Positions 9,701 to 18,526 of a DNA stretch of 64,000 nt are shown in pieces. This stretch comes from Flammeovirgaceae bacterium SG7u.111 (GTDB lineage: Bacteria; Bacteroidota; Bacteroidia; Cytophagales; Flammeovirgaceae): the NCBI GenBank assembly GCA_034044135.1, contig CP139021.1, positions 2,867,635 through 2,931,634 on the forward strand. Reading direction: 5' to 3'. The notes under the pieces are model-generated. The model saw only the letters and a list, made by a program, of their open reading frames with translations. It did not search any database and was not told the origin of the DNA. The first letter of the stretch is position 1. Every line of letters begins with the position of its first letter. The translations under genes were made by a program, and so were the position numbers.

Positions 9701-10119
9701 ATATTCGTGGGCAGCACAACACTTGCCGATACATAAAGCCCAATAAGGTGCTTGTTTTGGTAGGGAAAGACACTACCCAAGACCATTTGGACATGGTGCT
9801 TACAGCCTGTGACGTGCTCAAAATAGAGGCTCAGGTATATGCAATTTCAGAGCTAAGTTTAAAAACAGAAGTTCCTCTCTTTCAGGTTGGTTCATGGGAT
9901 GAATTGGTTCCAGATATCAACTTTGAAACTAGGGTGCGGAGCCTGACCAATGAAATTGACGATGCCTTCAGAGTATCCTTGCATGAAAAGCATATCAATA
10001 TTTATGATAGAACCCCTGTTCCCAGTGGTAGGTTTGAACTTTTGAATTACCTAAGCGAGCAAAGTATCTCCATCAATTACCACCGTTATGGTAACCAGAT
10101 GGGAGAAAGGTCTAAGTAA
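6742..10119 (+). CDS. putA: Bifunctional proline dehydrogenase / L-glutamate gamma-semialdehyde dehydrogenase
   Basis: 1125-residue single chain that oxidises proline to glutamate in two steps. The FAD-dependent proline dehydrogenase barrel occupies about residues 100-470, with RIVKGANIEMELTEASMRDW, GVASHNIFDLAFA and the terminal LVRRLDEGTQKGNFLREGF motif. The aldehyde dehydrogenase domain (about 560-960) has the cofactor region PWNFPIAIPIGG, the general base Glu in ETGGKN near 734 and the catalytic Cys in GQKCSATS near 768. About 110 residues follow, as in type-B PutA chains. No N-terminal DNA-binding ribbon-helix-helix is present, so it is not self-regulating as in enterics. It ends in a strong hairpin terminator shared with the antiporter gene. 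Confidence 0.95.
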   Translation: MSFKLSTKQIDQVLKTAVGLQKPRRKAPPNPFGKRIGPIIKSPEGKIFLIRLMDVAFRTKNYSRVSSYVYRLFKSTDAHQKLFSTQEKVLVRLFNMIGYKLPSVSVPLMLKEIQDVTSPVVYFLGDKKYKEHYGKRKKQKIQLNINLIGEALIGEKEAEKRIEQYCNLLGQKEVDYISIKASTIYSQIESIAHDQVVDVLVEKLSIIYRKVLQVEKETGVQKFVNLDMEEYRDLSITLATFKKALEKEEFKSLRAGIVIQAYLPDAFNEVCKLQEWAVKRVESGGAPVKVRIVKGANIEMELTEASMRDWPVATYGTKLETDANYKRVLLQLLDADKVKSMNVGVASHNIFDLAFALKLVEDLDISDFVDFEMLEGVAQGTVMEIVHRGMNVVLYTPIVKPSDYNNAIAYLVRRLDEGTQKGNFLREGFNLDVNSEKWEELQQNFLYSLGKMDVVKTTPNRTQDRSTQVVVPQTEFKNVPDTDWALEANRKWIASVKKRWEKPVEVVGDLIPVVMDGASKERSIVKQENWKGKLPWQYELATEGDYKEFIAADSEWYGLSTAQKVKLLRNAAVKMEERRGDLIAVAIEELGKTAPEVDVEVSEAIDFANFYAQALLDVDAEGVSYECSGVNLVLSPWNFPIAIPIGGVLASLAAGKKVILKPSQNAAACAYLISQCLWDAGIPKSAFAFLPTEESNLDAFLSEGNTFDAVILTGGTATAQFLLKRNPHLNLYAETGGKNATIVTALSDRDQAIKNVVQSAFGNTGQKCSATSLLILEEEVFNDKHFKELLKDAAESRVYGDPWDFHTSIGPLAVPINDRIKHVIENTADKDWLLKPELEGDYLLKPGIKWGITTADYGYKNELFGPILFVMKANGLQDAIDKVNGVEYGLTSGIESLAREEVRYWKNNVIAGNLYANRSTTGAIVMRQPFGGMKASCYGFGMKAGGVNYVRQFLNLKPVEMVDMSQIENNYLLYFLSHFNKEVDYAHIRGQHNTCRYIKPNKVLVLVGKDTTQDHLDMVLTACDVLKIEAQVYAISELSLKTEVPLFQVGSWDELVPDINFETRVRSLTNEIDDAFRVSLHEKHINIYDRTPVPSGRFELLNYLSEQSISINYHRYGNQMGERSK

Positions 10120-10133
10120 ATAGATTAGTTATT

Positions 10134-10172
10134 CAAAGGGCTTGTTTAGTCTTAAACAAGCTCTTTGTTTTT
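10134..10172. terminator. Bidirectional rho-independent terminator between putA and the antiporter gene
   Basis: CAAAGGGCTTGTTTA and TAAACAAGCTCTTTG form a 15-bp stem with one G-T wobble and a GTCT loop, followed by TTTTTT on the + strand and AAT-rich sequence on the other side. It lies between two convergent genes. Confidence 0.85.
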
Positions 10173-10181
10173 TATGCTTTT

Positions 10182-11657
10182 TTAAATCGTTGTTTCTTCG
10201 TTATTTAAACAGGCATTTACTTTTTCAATCCCTTTTTGGCTGTCTGAAAGAATTAGTAAAGTATCATTTGCCTCAATTACAGTAGAACCACTTGGGGTCA
10301 AATACTTATCATTTCTATTGATCATTGCAATTATAGCTTCTTTAGGAAACCCCAAATCCACAATTTTTTTACCCACTGCACTGCAGTCAGGGGAAACGTC
10401 AATTTCCTTCATTGCTGTTTTAGAGATGTTAGAAATAAACCTATCGGTTTCTGAGATTGGTTTGGCTTTTTCAGGCAATGCAACATTAAGCCAATTTGCC
10501 AGAACAGACAAAGTAGTTCCTTGGATGAGTATAGAGGTAACAGAAATGAAAAACACGACATTAAAAATCATATCAGCCTTTTCTATTCCTGCTATTAGCG
10601 GATAGGTTGCAAAAACAATGGGGACAGCTCCGCGCAAACCGACCCAAGATATATATAAACGCCTTCTCAATTTCATTTTGAAGAAAATCAGACTGAGAAA
10701 GACACTTATTGGGCGAGCTACTAAAATCAGGAATGCTGAAATGAGCATGCCAATGCCAAAATAAGGGAAAACTCGCGTTGGGAAAACAAGTAGGCCTAAC
10801 GTAAGGAATAATACAATTTGCATTAGCCAAGCCAGCCCATCATACATTTTTAGAATTGTCTTCTTATGAATAAGATTTTGGTTGCCCAAATAAACCGCAC
10901 AGATATAAATAGCTAAAAAACCATTGCCCCCTGCAAAGTCAGTGACCGAAAATGTAACAAACATTAAAGCGATTACCAAAACAGGGTAAAGACCTTCAAA
11001 GTCGAGCTTGATTGTATTTATAATGAGCTTGCTAAGCTTGCCCAATGCAAAGCCTGCAACTGCCCCAATAATCATCTGTTGTAAAAACAATGGGATAATG
11101 GAAAGAACACTCATATCTTGGTTGATAACCAGAGACAAAAATGCGATAGTTAGCACATACGCCATGGGGTCATTACTGCCGCTTTCCAATTCTAAAGTGG
11201 GACGTAGGTTTGATTTTAATGCAAGGCTTTTCGAGCGTAATATTGAAAATACTGCAGCTGCGTCTGTAGATGAGACAATAGAACCCAAAAGCAAACTCTC
11301 GTAAATAGTAAAGTCGGTAACTAGCCAGACAAAAGTTCCAAGAGTAAGGGCTGTAAGTAATACGCCTAACGTTGACAATACAAGCCCTTCCTTTAGAATT
11401 GGCTTTACCGAAGACCAATTAGTATCAAGCCCACCCGAAAATAGTATGAAGTTAAGAGAGACAATTCCTATAAATTGGGCAATTTGGGAGTTGTCAAAAT
11501 TAATACCTCCAATTCCATCTGTGCCAGCTAACATTCCTATTCCTAAAAATAGCAGTAGCGTAGGTACGCCAAATTTATAGGAAGTCTTGCCTACTATAAT
11601 ACTTATAAATAGTAGTAAAGAACCAATTAATAGGATGTTTTCAATTGATAAATTCAT
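10182..11657 (-). CDS. Potassium/proton antiporter, CPA1 family (NhaP2/CvrA-like) with RCK-C domain
   Basis: 491-residue integral membrane antiporter. The first 390 residues form about 12 hydrophobic segments, with GIGMLAGTDGIGGI, SGGLDTN, the ion-site SSTDAAAVFS and ELESGSNDPMAY, the classic CPA1 pattern. Residues 405-490 form a TrkA-C/RCK-C type ligand-binding domain (ISETDRFISNISKTAM..., VIEANDTLLILSDS). This agrees with K+/H+ antiporters of the NhaP2 group that export potassium during osmotic and alkaline adaptation. Monocistronic and convergent with putA. Confidence 0.9.
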   Translation of the reverse strand: MNLSIENILLIGSLLLFISIIVGKTSYKFGVPTLLLFLGIGMLAGTDGIGGINFDNSQIAQFIGIVSLNFILFSGGLDTNWSSVKPILKEGLVLSTLGVLLTALTLGTFVWLVTDFTIYESLLLGSIVSSTDAAAVFSILRSKSLALKSNLRPTLELESGSNDPMAYVLTIAFLSLVINQDMSVLSIIPLFLQQMIIGAVAGFALGKLSKLIINTIKLDFEGLYPVLVIALMFVTFSVTDFAGGNGFLAIYICAVYLGNQNLIHKKTILKMYDGLAWLMQIVLFLTLGLLVFPTRVFPYFGIGMLISAFLILVARPISVFLSLIFFKMKLRRRLYISWVGLRGAVPIVFATYPLIAGIEKADMIFNVVFFISVTSILIQGTTLSVLANWLNVALPEKAKPISETDRFISNISKTAMKEIDVSPDCSAVGKKIVDLGFPKEAIIAMINRNDKYLTPSGSTVIEANDTLLILSDSQKGIEKVNACLNNEETTI

Positions 11658-11879
11658 TGTTGTTTTTTCTTAATTCAGTCTTGCGAAAGTACGATTTTTT
11701 AGGAGCAGTTATCTTCGTCAATGTTGTATTATTTTATATCTAAAACAAGTCGTAACAATTTATAGACATATTTTTCCAAACAGTCTTTTATAAGTAAAAG
11801 GTTTAAACATTTATTTTACTTGTTGCACAAAGTACATTGTTTTTTTATGAGCATAGTAGTTATATCTAACTAGCAGCAC

Positions 11880-12824
11880 CTACTCTAATTTAAGATTTTT
11901 GATGTCTCCATTTGGGGTTATGAGGATATATTTTTTGTCAACTTTCTCTGTTGTTTCTTTTTCCCTATTTATAACCAACTTTATATGATATAAAACTTGA
12001 ATAACAGGTTCAAGAATAGTTGGGTTGACAATGAAGTCAAACTCTTTGTCAATTATAGGTTGATAATACAATGTAGTAGCCTTCTTTGCTTGGTTAGTGT
12101 TAACTGATTTTTTGAAGTCGAGCGAATAGCTGTTACTTGCATTATATGTTTTGTACATTTCAAGAGGATATAAGACCCTATATTCATCTGAAAGGTGTTT
12201 TTCAATTGTATCTAATTTTACATTCAAAATAGTTTCATAGTTTTCCAATTTTGTATTTAAAACAGACTTAGCCCTTGCCATAAGTTCTTTTTTAATATGC
12301 TCAAGGTTATATGAGAAATAGTCAACCTTAACTAAATCGTAGATTTCTGCATCGGCAAAAACGGAGATTATTTTATTTAAAATATCAGTGTTAGTATATT
12401 TTAGGTGTATATTCTTCTTAAGCTCAAAACCAACAGGGACTTCATTGTAAGTGTTTTTACTGAAGATTTTTTTATCTACTTCGTATTCATATATCGGTAC
12501 AAAGGAAAGCATATCTACATAGCTTTCAACTTCTTCTGCTTTGAAAGGCTCAAGAGCTTTATTTATTCTACTATCAATAAGCCTATTTACCTCTTCAGTG
12601 GTCTTGCCTATTTGAGTAACATTAACGATTGCAACATAAGAATCTGCTTTCACATTGGCAAGTCCTTTCACGCTTATAAGGAGGTTGGCATCAGAAGGAG
12701 AGCTTACGTTAATGTTGCTGTTAGGAATACGTACCTGGTTTTGATAGTTTATATTCCCAGAGGCTTGTCCAAATAAGGAATGGGTAAAAAAGAAAGAGAG
12801 AACAAGAATGAGATTTTGTTTCAT
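11880..12824 (-). CDS. Secreted SIMPL-domain (DUF541) protein
   Basis: 314 residues from MKQNLILVLSFFFTHSLFGQ, a clear Sec signal peptide; the 37 codons upstream run into a decayed intron fragment and were excluded. The mature part starts with VKGLANVKADSYVAIVNVTQIGKTTEEVN, matching the SIMPL (DUF541) pattern of an oscillating beta-alpha fold with a conserved T-E-Vn helix. SIMPL proteins are periplasmic or surface proteins with poorly defined roles (BP26-like). The C-terminal 100 residues are rich in beta-strand-like segments. AT-rich, no operon partner. Confidence 0.65.
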   Translation of the reverse strand: MKQNLILVLSFFFTHSLFGQASGNINYQNQVRIPNSNINVSSPSDANLLISVKGLANVKADSYVAIVNVTQIGKTTEEVNRLIDSRINKALEPFKAEEVESYVDMLSFVPIYEYEVDKKIFSKNTYNEVPVGFELKKNIHLKYTNTDILNKIISVFADAEIYDLVKVDYFSYNLEHIKKELMARAKSVLNTKLENYETILNVKLDTIEKHLSDEYRVLYPLEMYKTYNASNSYSLDFKKSVNTNQAKKATTLYYQPIIDKEFDFIVNPTILEPVIQVLYHIKLVINREKETTEKVDKKYILITPNGDIKNLKLE

Positions 12825-12875
12825 GTTCTTTATTATAGGCTCTTTTTTGTGTAAAGGCATGGGCATTTGATATTT

Positions 12876-12937
12876 GTGTGTGAATGGTGAATATAGTTCA
12901 TGAAATTGAGTGTTCCAAAGGAAAAGACTTGGCATCT
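12876..12937 (+). pseudogene. Decayed 5' end of a group II intron
   Basis: Starting at GTGTG, this stretch is nearly identical to the first 60 bases of the complete intron whose 5' end is at 48881 (opposite strand). From TGAATGG onward 39 of 41 positions agree before a 2-base gap in the AAAGGG/AAAGGA run. Nothing recognisable as the reverse transcriptase or domain V follows; the fragment runs into unrelated sequence and then the insertion sequence at 13011. It is a 5'-end relic of a second, related intron copy. Confidence 0.75.
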
Positions 12938-13066
12938 ACAGCTCAATGTCGTAGTGGTTCTGCTCTGCAGAACTATATCATAGCATTTTAAAACTCTCCA
13001 TTACCTTACATGTTCCTAACCGCTTAAAAAGTTGGACTGGTTTAGTAGCCTAAAACCAGAACGATA

Positions 13067-13444
13067 ATGATAGACGATCTACTGAAGAATGCCCGCAGGA
13101 CAGCAAGTGGCAGAAGGGTCCTAAGCTCGGCACAAAAAGCCACCATTGTTGAGGATTGGGAAGGTTCCGGGCTATCTTGCCCCGAGTACTGCCGCAGGTA
13201 CGGGTTAATCGCCAGCCAACTTTACAAATGGCGTTCAGACGCAAAATCAGAGGCCGTCATGGGAATCAAAAATGATGGGGAACTACATTCCAAGTCCGAG
13301 CTGGAGATGCTCAGAAGACAGAACGAAGAACTCAAGAAAGCTTTGGGAGAGGCTACGCTGGATATCAAGATCCTTAAAAAAAAGTTGGAATGGGACGCAC
13401 AGAGAAACAAGAAGTCGAATCGCTATCCCAACAGTTCCAAGTAA
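13067..13444 (+). CDS. IS3-family transposase OrfA
   Basis: 125-residue DNA-binding subunit: helix-turn-helix with SSAQKATIVEDWEGSG and CRRYGLIASQLYKWR, then a leucine-zipper-like helix (ELEMLRRQNEELKKALG...DIKILKKKLEW). It ends 65 bases after an A8G run at 13376-13384, a typical -1 ribosomal slippage site that would fuse OrfA to OrfB. Intact by itself. Confidence 0.9.
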   Translation: MIDDLLKNARRTASGRRVLSSAQKATIVEDWEGSGLSCPEYCRRYGLIASQLYKWRSDAKSEAVMGIKNDGELHSKSELEMLRRQNEELKKALGEATLDIKILKKKLEWDAQRNKKSNRYPNSSK

Positions 13445-14249
13445 GCATGAACAGGACTATCAAGGCACTGGGAGTTGCCAAGTCGACAATATATTACAAG
13501 CCTAAATCTTGCGTACTCCCCGCAAGAAGCCCACGCCTGAAGCAGGGGAGGCGATATTGGCTATCACTGGCAGGAAATCGACTTATGGGGTGCCCAGGGT
13601 GAGGGCTATACTGAAAAGGGACTATGGGATAGAGCTTTCCAGGTATATGGTGCATAAGTTCATGAAACAGGAGAACCTATTGGTGAAAAGGGGACGCAAG
13701 CGAGGGGCGGGCCGCCCGCATACAGGCAAGATAGCAGTAGGCCAGCCCAATACCAGATGGGCAAGTGATATTACTTCCATCAAGTGCTGGAATGGGCAGA
13801 AAGTACGCTTTGCGTACGTTTTGGACTGCTGCGACAGGTCCATCATTGCATGGACGGCAGGCATCCATATCCAGGCCTGCGACATCGAGCTGATGCTCCA
13901 GGAAGCAATATTTAACCGCTTTGGAGAGGCTCTCCCCGAAAAGGGAAAGCTCCAATTCTTGCATGACAACGGGCCTGAGTATATAGAGAATAACCTAAGA
14001 AAGCAGATCGCGTTATGGCATATTGCCGATTGCAGCACACCCGTTTACTCTCCGCAGTCAAATGGCATGTGCGAGGCTTTTAATGGCACTTTCAAAAGAG
14101 ATTACGTATATGAGAGCTGTCTGGACAATCCTGAAATGATATATAGCCAGATACGGGGATGGATAGATGAATACAACCAATATGCGCCACATTCGGCATT
14201 GGATATGAAAACACCGAATGAATTTTATAACTTTAAAACCGCTGCATGA
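13390..14249 (+). pseudogene. IS3-family transposase OrfB, frameshifted
   Basis: The integrase-like catalytic subunit is in two frames. The first part (MGRTEKQEVESLSQQF to YYKPKSCVLP) reads from 13390; the rest (PRKKPTPEAGEAIL to the end) continues in a different frame from about 13520. Adding one C to the CCCC run at 13518-13521 would join them as ...SCVLPRKKPTPE, the expected order in the family. The three catalytic residues are present downstream: D in WASDITSIK, D in FLHDNGPEYIENN and E in SPQSNGMCEAFNGTFKRDY. So the copy is probably inactive, or the base was lost in sequencing. Confidence 0.8.
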
Positions 14250-14277
14250 CCAGTTCAGTTTTTAAGCGGAAAGAGCA

Positions 14278-15005
14278 TACAATGTAAGCTTTAATTCAAT
14301 TTGGACATACTTCTTGTGTTTTTGTAAGTTACTTATAGCCATAGAATTGCTGTGGTACTGAAGGTATATGCTTATTGAATCCTAATTTGTTAGCAAATAG
14401 TACTGGTGATAAGGTATGGTCGCATTGGTGAAACTAAATCTTTGCGATGTTTTAGCCTAGGTACAATTTGGGATATTCTCCCCAAAACATACTTTTAATA
14501 GTCCATTTTTATCAAAAACTTGCATGGTGGAAGGCAAAAGCAGGAAAATTGGAGGTGGAATAAGGAGATTATTTGGCAATATATGCTTTTGACTTCTTGA
14601 AAACAGATGAAAAATAGATGATTTATGCTATTAAATTGCCGACCATAGCTCTAAAACCAACGCCGTTAGGTCTTTCGGTATTACTTCGAGCTCTTTTTGT
14701 GCCGCTTAGAGGTCTTTGAATATTGACCAAAGCTATTAATGTGTGACTTGCTGGTATTTCAGTGAGGTTCGTAGGTTTTATTTGGTAGCTGAGCGGTATT
14801 TAGTCTGCAAAAATAGCCTAGAGAAGAAGGTATGTAGATGGATTGTAATAAATAGTCTTTCTAGACATTGGTCAGGTCAGTCACTTTTAAACCGACCTTA
14901 CTTTTTACCTCAGCTTTTACCTAAAACATCTTTCTCTTGTGCATCTTTATACGTGTTAGTTTATGTTTGCAGCTATACTTACTCTTTGCCAAATGCTATA
15001 GGTTT
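14278..15005. other. Gene-free stretch before the patatin gene
   Basis: AT-rich, no reading frame with recognisable content and no clear hairpins. The direct flank of the insertion sequence (TACAATG) is at its left edge. It may hold the promoter of the following two-gene operon. Confidence 0.4.
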
Positions 15006-17267
15006 ATGAAAAAAATAGTACTCTGCTTAGTATGCTTGATAGTTGGCCTTCCACTTTTTTCCCAAGAGAAAGAACGTCCCAAAATAGGCTTGGTACTAAG
15101 TGGCGGTGGTGCGAAAGGGATTGCCCACATAGGGGTGTTGAAAGCCATGGAAGAAGCTGGGCTGTATCCTGATTATATCACGGGCACAAGTATGGGGAGC
15201 ATTGTTGGCGGCTTGTATTCCATCGGCTATTCGACAGATGAGCTTGAGAGGATAGTGAAGGAGGTGGATTGGTCGATGTTGCTGACCAATAAGACGCCTA
15301 TGAACAAGGTTACCTTTGAGGAAAAGTTCTATTACGGAAGGTACTTGTTGGATTTTTATGTCGAAAAAAAGAAGATACAGTTTCCTAAAGGAGTGATAGA
15401 GGGACAAGCCTTAATGGAATTGTTTTCAACCCTTACAAGGCCCGTCCATACAATTCATGACTTCAATGATTTTCCCATCCCTTTTGCATGTGTGGGAACA
15501 AACATCGTAACGGGTGAGCCTGTGGTTTTGAACAAAGGGTCATTGGCTATGTCCATGAGGGCAAGCATGGCGATCCCTTCTATTTTTACTCCTATCAAAA
15601 TTGACGATCAGCTACTGGTAGATGGGGGCTTGGTGCGGAACATGCCAGTACAAGAGGTATTGGATATGGGAGCAGATATTGTTATTGGGGTGTTTGTAAG
15701 TTCAGATTTGAGCCCAGAAAAAGATCTTACATCTCCCTTGGCCATCCTTTCCCAATCGGCGTTTATCACTAGTGCCTTCGACTCTAGGGAACAGCTTAAA
15801 AATTGCGATATCTTAATTACTCCAGACCTAGAAGGCTTTTCAACAGGAAGCTTTTCAGATGGTTTAGGTATTTTGGAAAGAGGGAATGAGGCAGGGCAAG
15901 AGTACTTAGAGGTATTCAAAAACTTGGCGGACTCCATTGCGCAATTTGGGAAGTTGAATAAAGTGGATAAGCCCGAAATATTTAACGAGTACAATTTCAG
16001 TAGGGTAGAGGTGAATGGAAATGAAATCATCCAAGATGAATTCATAATTGGGAAGATGAAAATTGAGCCAGGTTTACCGGTCAATATCAAGCACATAGAA
16101 AGTAGGGTGGAGGTGATTTATGGAACGCAATATTTTGAGAAGATCTGGTATGAGATAGATACGAGTGGGGAAGAGCAGGTATTGAAATTATATGTAGTGG
16201 AGCGTCCTAAAGCTCAGTTACGCTTTTCTTACCATTACGATTCGGAGAATAAGGGAGGGGTAGTTGGGAATGTTACTATGAGAAATTGGCTGCTGAACCG
16301 TAGCCGTTTTATTTTCGAAGCAGACCTTTCTACCAATCCTCGTGTTTGGATAGATTATTTTAAATATTTGGGGAAAGATCAAAACACAGCAATAGGTGCG
16401 GCAGGGACTTTTACAAGAAATGAATTGTCTTTGTACGATAGTGTAGGGAATGTAACCTCCGTTTTTTCGTCGGGTTATAGCAGTAGCGGTATTAAACTTC
16501 AAAGCACCCGTGTGCAAAGCAGTACATTTGGAGTGGAGGTGTTGTGGTCGAACATGGTATTGAAACCTAAAGTGGCAGATGGGTTGGTAGGCAATTTCTC
16601 AAAGCTTCAATACAACAAAACGGCTTTTGAAGTATTTTATAAGTTTGATAATTACAATGACCGGTACTTTCCTACCCGCGGGGTTAAAGCAAACTTTTGG
16701 GCTTCTACCACTACCAAGACCAATGGTGAAGTAACTTTAGGAGATTCGCTTTTGCAAGGGCCAGAACTTGGAGACCTCCTCCAAACTTCGGGCATACATT
16801 CTGCCAACTTTGCCTTTAGTCCCATTATTCCTTTGCTTAGTAACCTTTCGCTTATTACCAAGCTGAGGTTAAGGCTTTCAAGCATAGGGAATAATACACT
16901 CAATTTGGATGAATATGATTTTGTGGGAGGGTTTTCACCTGGCCAGATCAATGCCAACGAGTTTTATGGAGGAGGGTTAAGAGAGTTTGGGCTGGCTAAT
17001 TATTTTTATGGGAAATTAGGTTTGCAGTATGAAGTGAAAAAAAGTGTGTTTGTACAAGGGGTTTTCAATTATCTCGATACAGAATATCCCGTCACTTGGG
17101 TGTACCCCGATGCGGACATAGACAAGGCTGGAGATAGCTACAGGAGGTATGGGTACGGTGGAGTAGTTGGACTTAGGTCTCCTGTTGGTCCTATAGCTTT
17201 TGCCTTTGCCAAAGACCATCACAGGAAGGGCTGGAAGACATCGTTGATAGTCGGCTTCCATTTTTAA
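15006..17267 (+). CDS. Patatin-like phospholipase with C-terminal BamA/TamA-type outer-membrane barrel
   Basis: 753 residues from MKKIVLCLVCLIVGLPLFSQ (signal peptide; an earlier in-frame ATG at 14937 gives no signal and was rejected). Patatin domain about residues 24-270: oxyanion loop GGGAKG, nucleophile GTSMGS and the catalytic Asp in DGGLVRNMP. Residues 330-400 look like a POTRA repeat (FSRVEVNGNEIIQDEF...), and the rest is amphipathic strands ending in aromatic F (IVGFHF), the BamA/D15 barrel pattern. This is the layout of PlpD-type (type Vd) autotransporters, in which a barrel displays or secretes a phospholipase A. An adenylate cyclase gene follows 18 bases later. Confidence 0.88.
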   Translation: MKKIVLCLVCLIVGLPLFSQEKERPKIGLVLSGGGAKGIAHIGVLKAMEEAGLYPDYITGTSMGSIVGGLYSIGYSTDELERIVKEVDWSMLLTNKTPMNKVTFEEKFYYGRYLLDFYVEKKKIQFPKGVIEGQALMELFSTLTRPVHTIHDFNDFPIPFACVGTNIVTGEPVVLNKGSLAMSMRASMAIPSIFTPIKIDDQLLVDGGLVRNMPVQEVLDMGADIVIGVFVSSDLSPEKDLTSPLAILSQSAFITSAFDSREQLKNCDILITPDLEGFSTGSFSDGLGILERGNEAGQEYLEVFKNLADSIAQFGKLNKVDKPEIFNEYNFSRVEVNGNEIIQDEFIIGKMKIEPGLPVNIKHIESRVEVIYGTQYFEKIWYEIDTSGEEQVLKLYVVERPKAQLRFSYHYDSENKGGVVGNVTMRNWLLNRSRFIFEADLSTNPRVWIDYFKYLGKDQNTAIGAAGTFTRNELSLYDSVGNVTSVFSSGYSSSGIKLQSTRVQSSTFGVEVLWSNMVLKPKVADGLVGNFSKLQYNKTAFEVFYKFDNYNDRYFPTRGVKANFWASTTTKTNGEVTLGDSLLQGPELGDLLQTSGIHSANFAFSPIIPLLSNLSLITKLRLRLSSIGNNTLNLDEYDFVGGFSPGQINANEFYGGGLREFGLANYFYGKLGLQYEVKKSVFVQGVFNYLDTEYPVTWVYPDADIDKAGDSYRRYGYGGVVGLRSPVGPIAFAFAKDHHRKGWKTSLIVGFHF

Positions 17268-17285
17268 CAGCTAAATAAAACCTAA

Positions 17286-18368
17286 ATGTTATCACCTAAG
17301 GCGAAATGGAATCTTTCGCGTATTCTTCCTTTTGGGGTTATCTGGCTGGCTTCAGCCCTTATCTTTCTGGTAGTAGAAAAAGGTGCTGTTGGAATGGTTG
17401 GTGCAAACCCTGAATGGCAGATAGAGATGACGCTCAGCGTATTTGTTTTTTCTAGTTTAGCCGCCTTTTCCGTTGGGCTGATCTTCGGATCTATCGAGAT
17501 TTTTTACCTGAACAGGGTTTTTTCTTCCAAAAGCTTTCTCAAAAAGATCTTGTACAAACTACTGATATATGTAGTGGTGATGTACGTAGTTGTGTTTATT
17601 ACCTATCCAATTGCAGCAAGCCTCGATTTAGGAACGTCTCTGTTTGACAAACAAGTGCTCGAAAAGTTTTACAGTTACTTGACTAGTATCAACCACCTTA
17701 GCACCGATGTCCAGCTGGCGGTTACGCAGGGCTTGTGCCTTTTGTACACGGAAATAAGTGAAAATATAGGGAACAGGGTCTTTTTCAATTTGTTCAGGGG
17801 GAAATATCATCAACCAAAGGAAGAAGAGCGGGTTTTTATGTTTTTGGATATGAAATCTTCTACCACTATTGCTGAGCGACTGGGGCACATTACTTATTTC
17901 GAATTGCTCAAAACCTATTATGCCGATATTTCTGATGCAGTAATCAATAATGGAGGAGAAGTATATCAATATGTTGGAGATGAGATGGTTGTATCGTGGA
18001 GAGTAAAGAGGCAAGTGAACTATAATCACTGTATTAACTGCTTTTTTGCCATGAAAGAAGCGCTGGCAGGGCAGAAGGTGAAGTACGAGGAAAGGTTTGG
18101 GGTTCTACCTTCATTCAAAGCAGGATTGCATTTAGGAAAAGTGACCACCGGTGAAATTGGCGTAGTGAAAAGAGAGATTATTTTTACGGGTGATGTATTA
18201 AATACTACTGCCCGAATCCAAAGCTTATGCAATGAATTTGAAGTGGACTTACTTGTTTCGGGTGAGCTTGTTAGTCGCTTGGACCTTAAAGACATTAGGG
18301 TGAATGAATTGGGAGAAAAAGTACTAAAAGGAAAAAAAGAGCCGGTTGTACTTTATAGTTTAGGGTAA
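17286..18368 (+). CDS. Membrane-bound adenylate/guanylate cyclase (class III)
   Basis: 360 residues. The N-terminal 170 residues have about four hydrophobic segments (IWLASALIFLVV, LAAFSVGLIFGS, LLIYVVVMYVVVF). The cyclase homology domain at about 180-360 has both metal-binding aspartates: FMFLDMKSSTTIAERLG near 188 and YQYVGDEMVVSW near 230, plus GLHLGKVTTGEIG and TGDVLNTTARIQSLC, the usual transition-state Asn/Arg helix. It should make cAMP or cGMP at the membrane. Only 18 bases separate it from the patatin gene, so the two are probably co-transcribed. Confidence 0.88.
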   Translation: MLSPKAKWNLSRILPFGVIWLASALIFLVVEKGAVGMVGANPEWQIEMTLSVFVFSSLAAFSVGLIFGSIEIFYLNRVFSSKSFLKKILYKLLIYVVVMYVVVFITYPIAASLDLGTSLFDKQVLEKFYSYLTSINHLSTDVQLAVTQGLCLLYTEISENIGNRVFFNLFRGKYHQPKEEERVFMFLDMKSSTTIAERLGHITYFELLKTYYADISDAVINNGGEVYQYVGDEMVVSWRVKRQVNYNHCINCFFAMKEALAGQKVKYEERFGVLPSFKAGLHLGKVTTGEIGVVKREIIFTGDVLNTTARIQSLCNEFEVDLLVSGELVSRLDLKDIRVNELGEKVLKGKKEPVVLYSLG

Positions 18369-18526
18369 AATAGTCCGCAATTCCCCATAAAAAAATCCTT
18401 AATTAGCTTTCAATAGGAAATTGTACTATAATTTAGCCTATGAGCTTTAAGATTTTGTCTATTTATGCCAATTGATAGAAAAATCATAAATTTGGACAAT
18501 TACCCAGTTTGATTAATAAATAAAAT

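Larger units (their letters stand above)
13011..14277 (+). mobile_element. Complete IS3-family insertion sequence with 4-bp target duplication
   Basis: 1267-bp element ending in TG...CA. Left terminal repeat TGTTCCTAACCGCTTAAAAA and right (read inward) TGCTCTTTCCGCTTAAAAA, with ACTGGT a few bases inside each. The flanks repeat TACA (13007-13010 and 14278-14281), a 4-bp target duplication. It contains an orfA/orfB pair with a -1 slippery run and DDE signatures. It sits just downstream of the decayed intron fragment and interrupts no gene. Confidence 0.92.

Noticed and set aside
12825..12935. N-terminal extension of the SIMPL protein to 12935
   Set aside because: The extra codons lie in the decayed intron fragment and add no signal peptide; the start at 12824 gives one.
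14743..15009. 88-codon frame upstream of the patatin gene
   Set aside because: No family-like pattern, overlaps the true start, and looks like random translation of AT-rich leader.
18454..18494. Promoter for the sulfatase gene (TTTG ... TAAATTTG)
   Set aside because: The -7-like box is perfect but the nearest TTTG is 29 bases away instead of 19-21.
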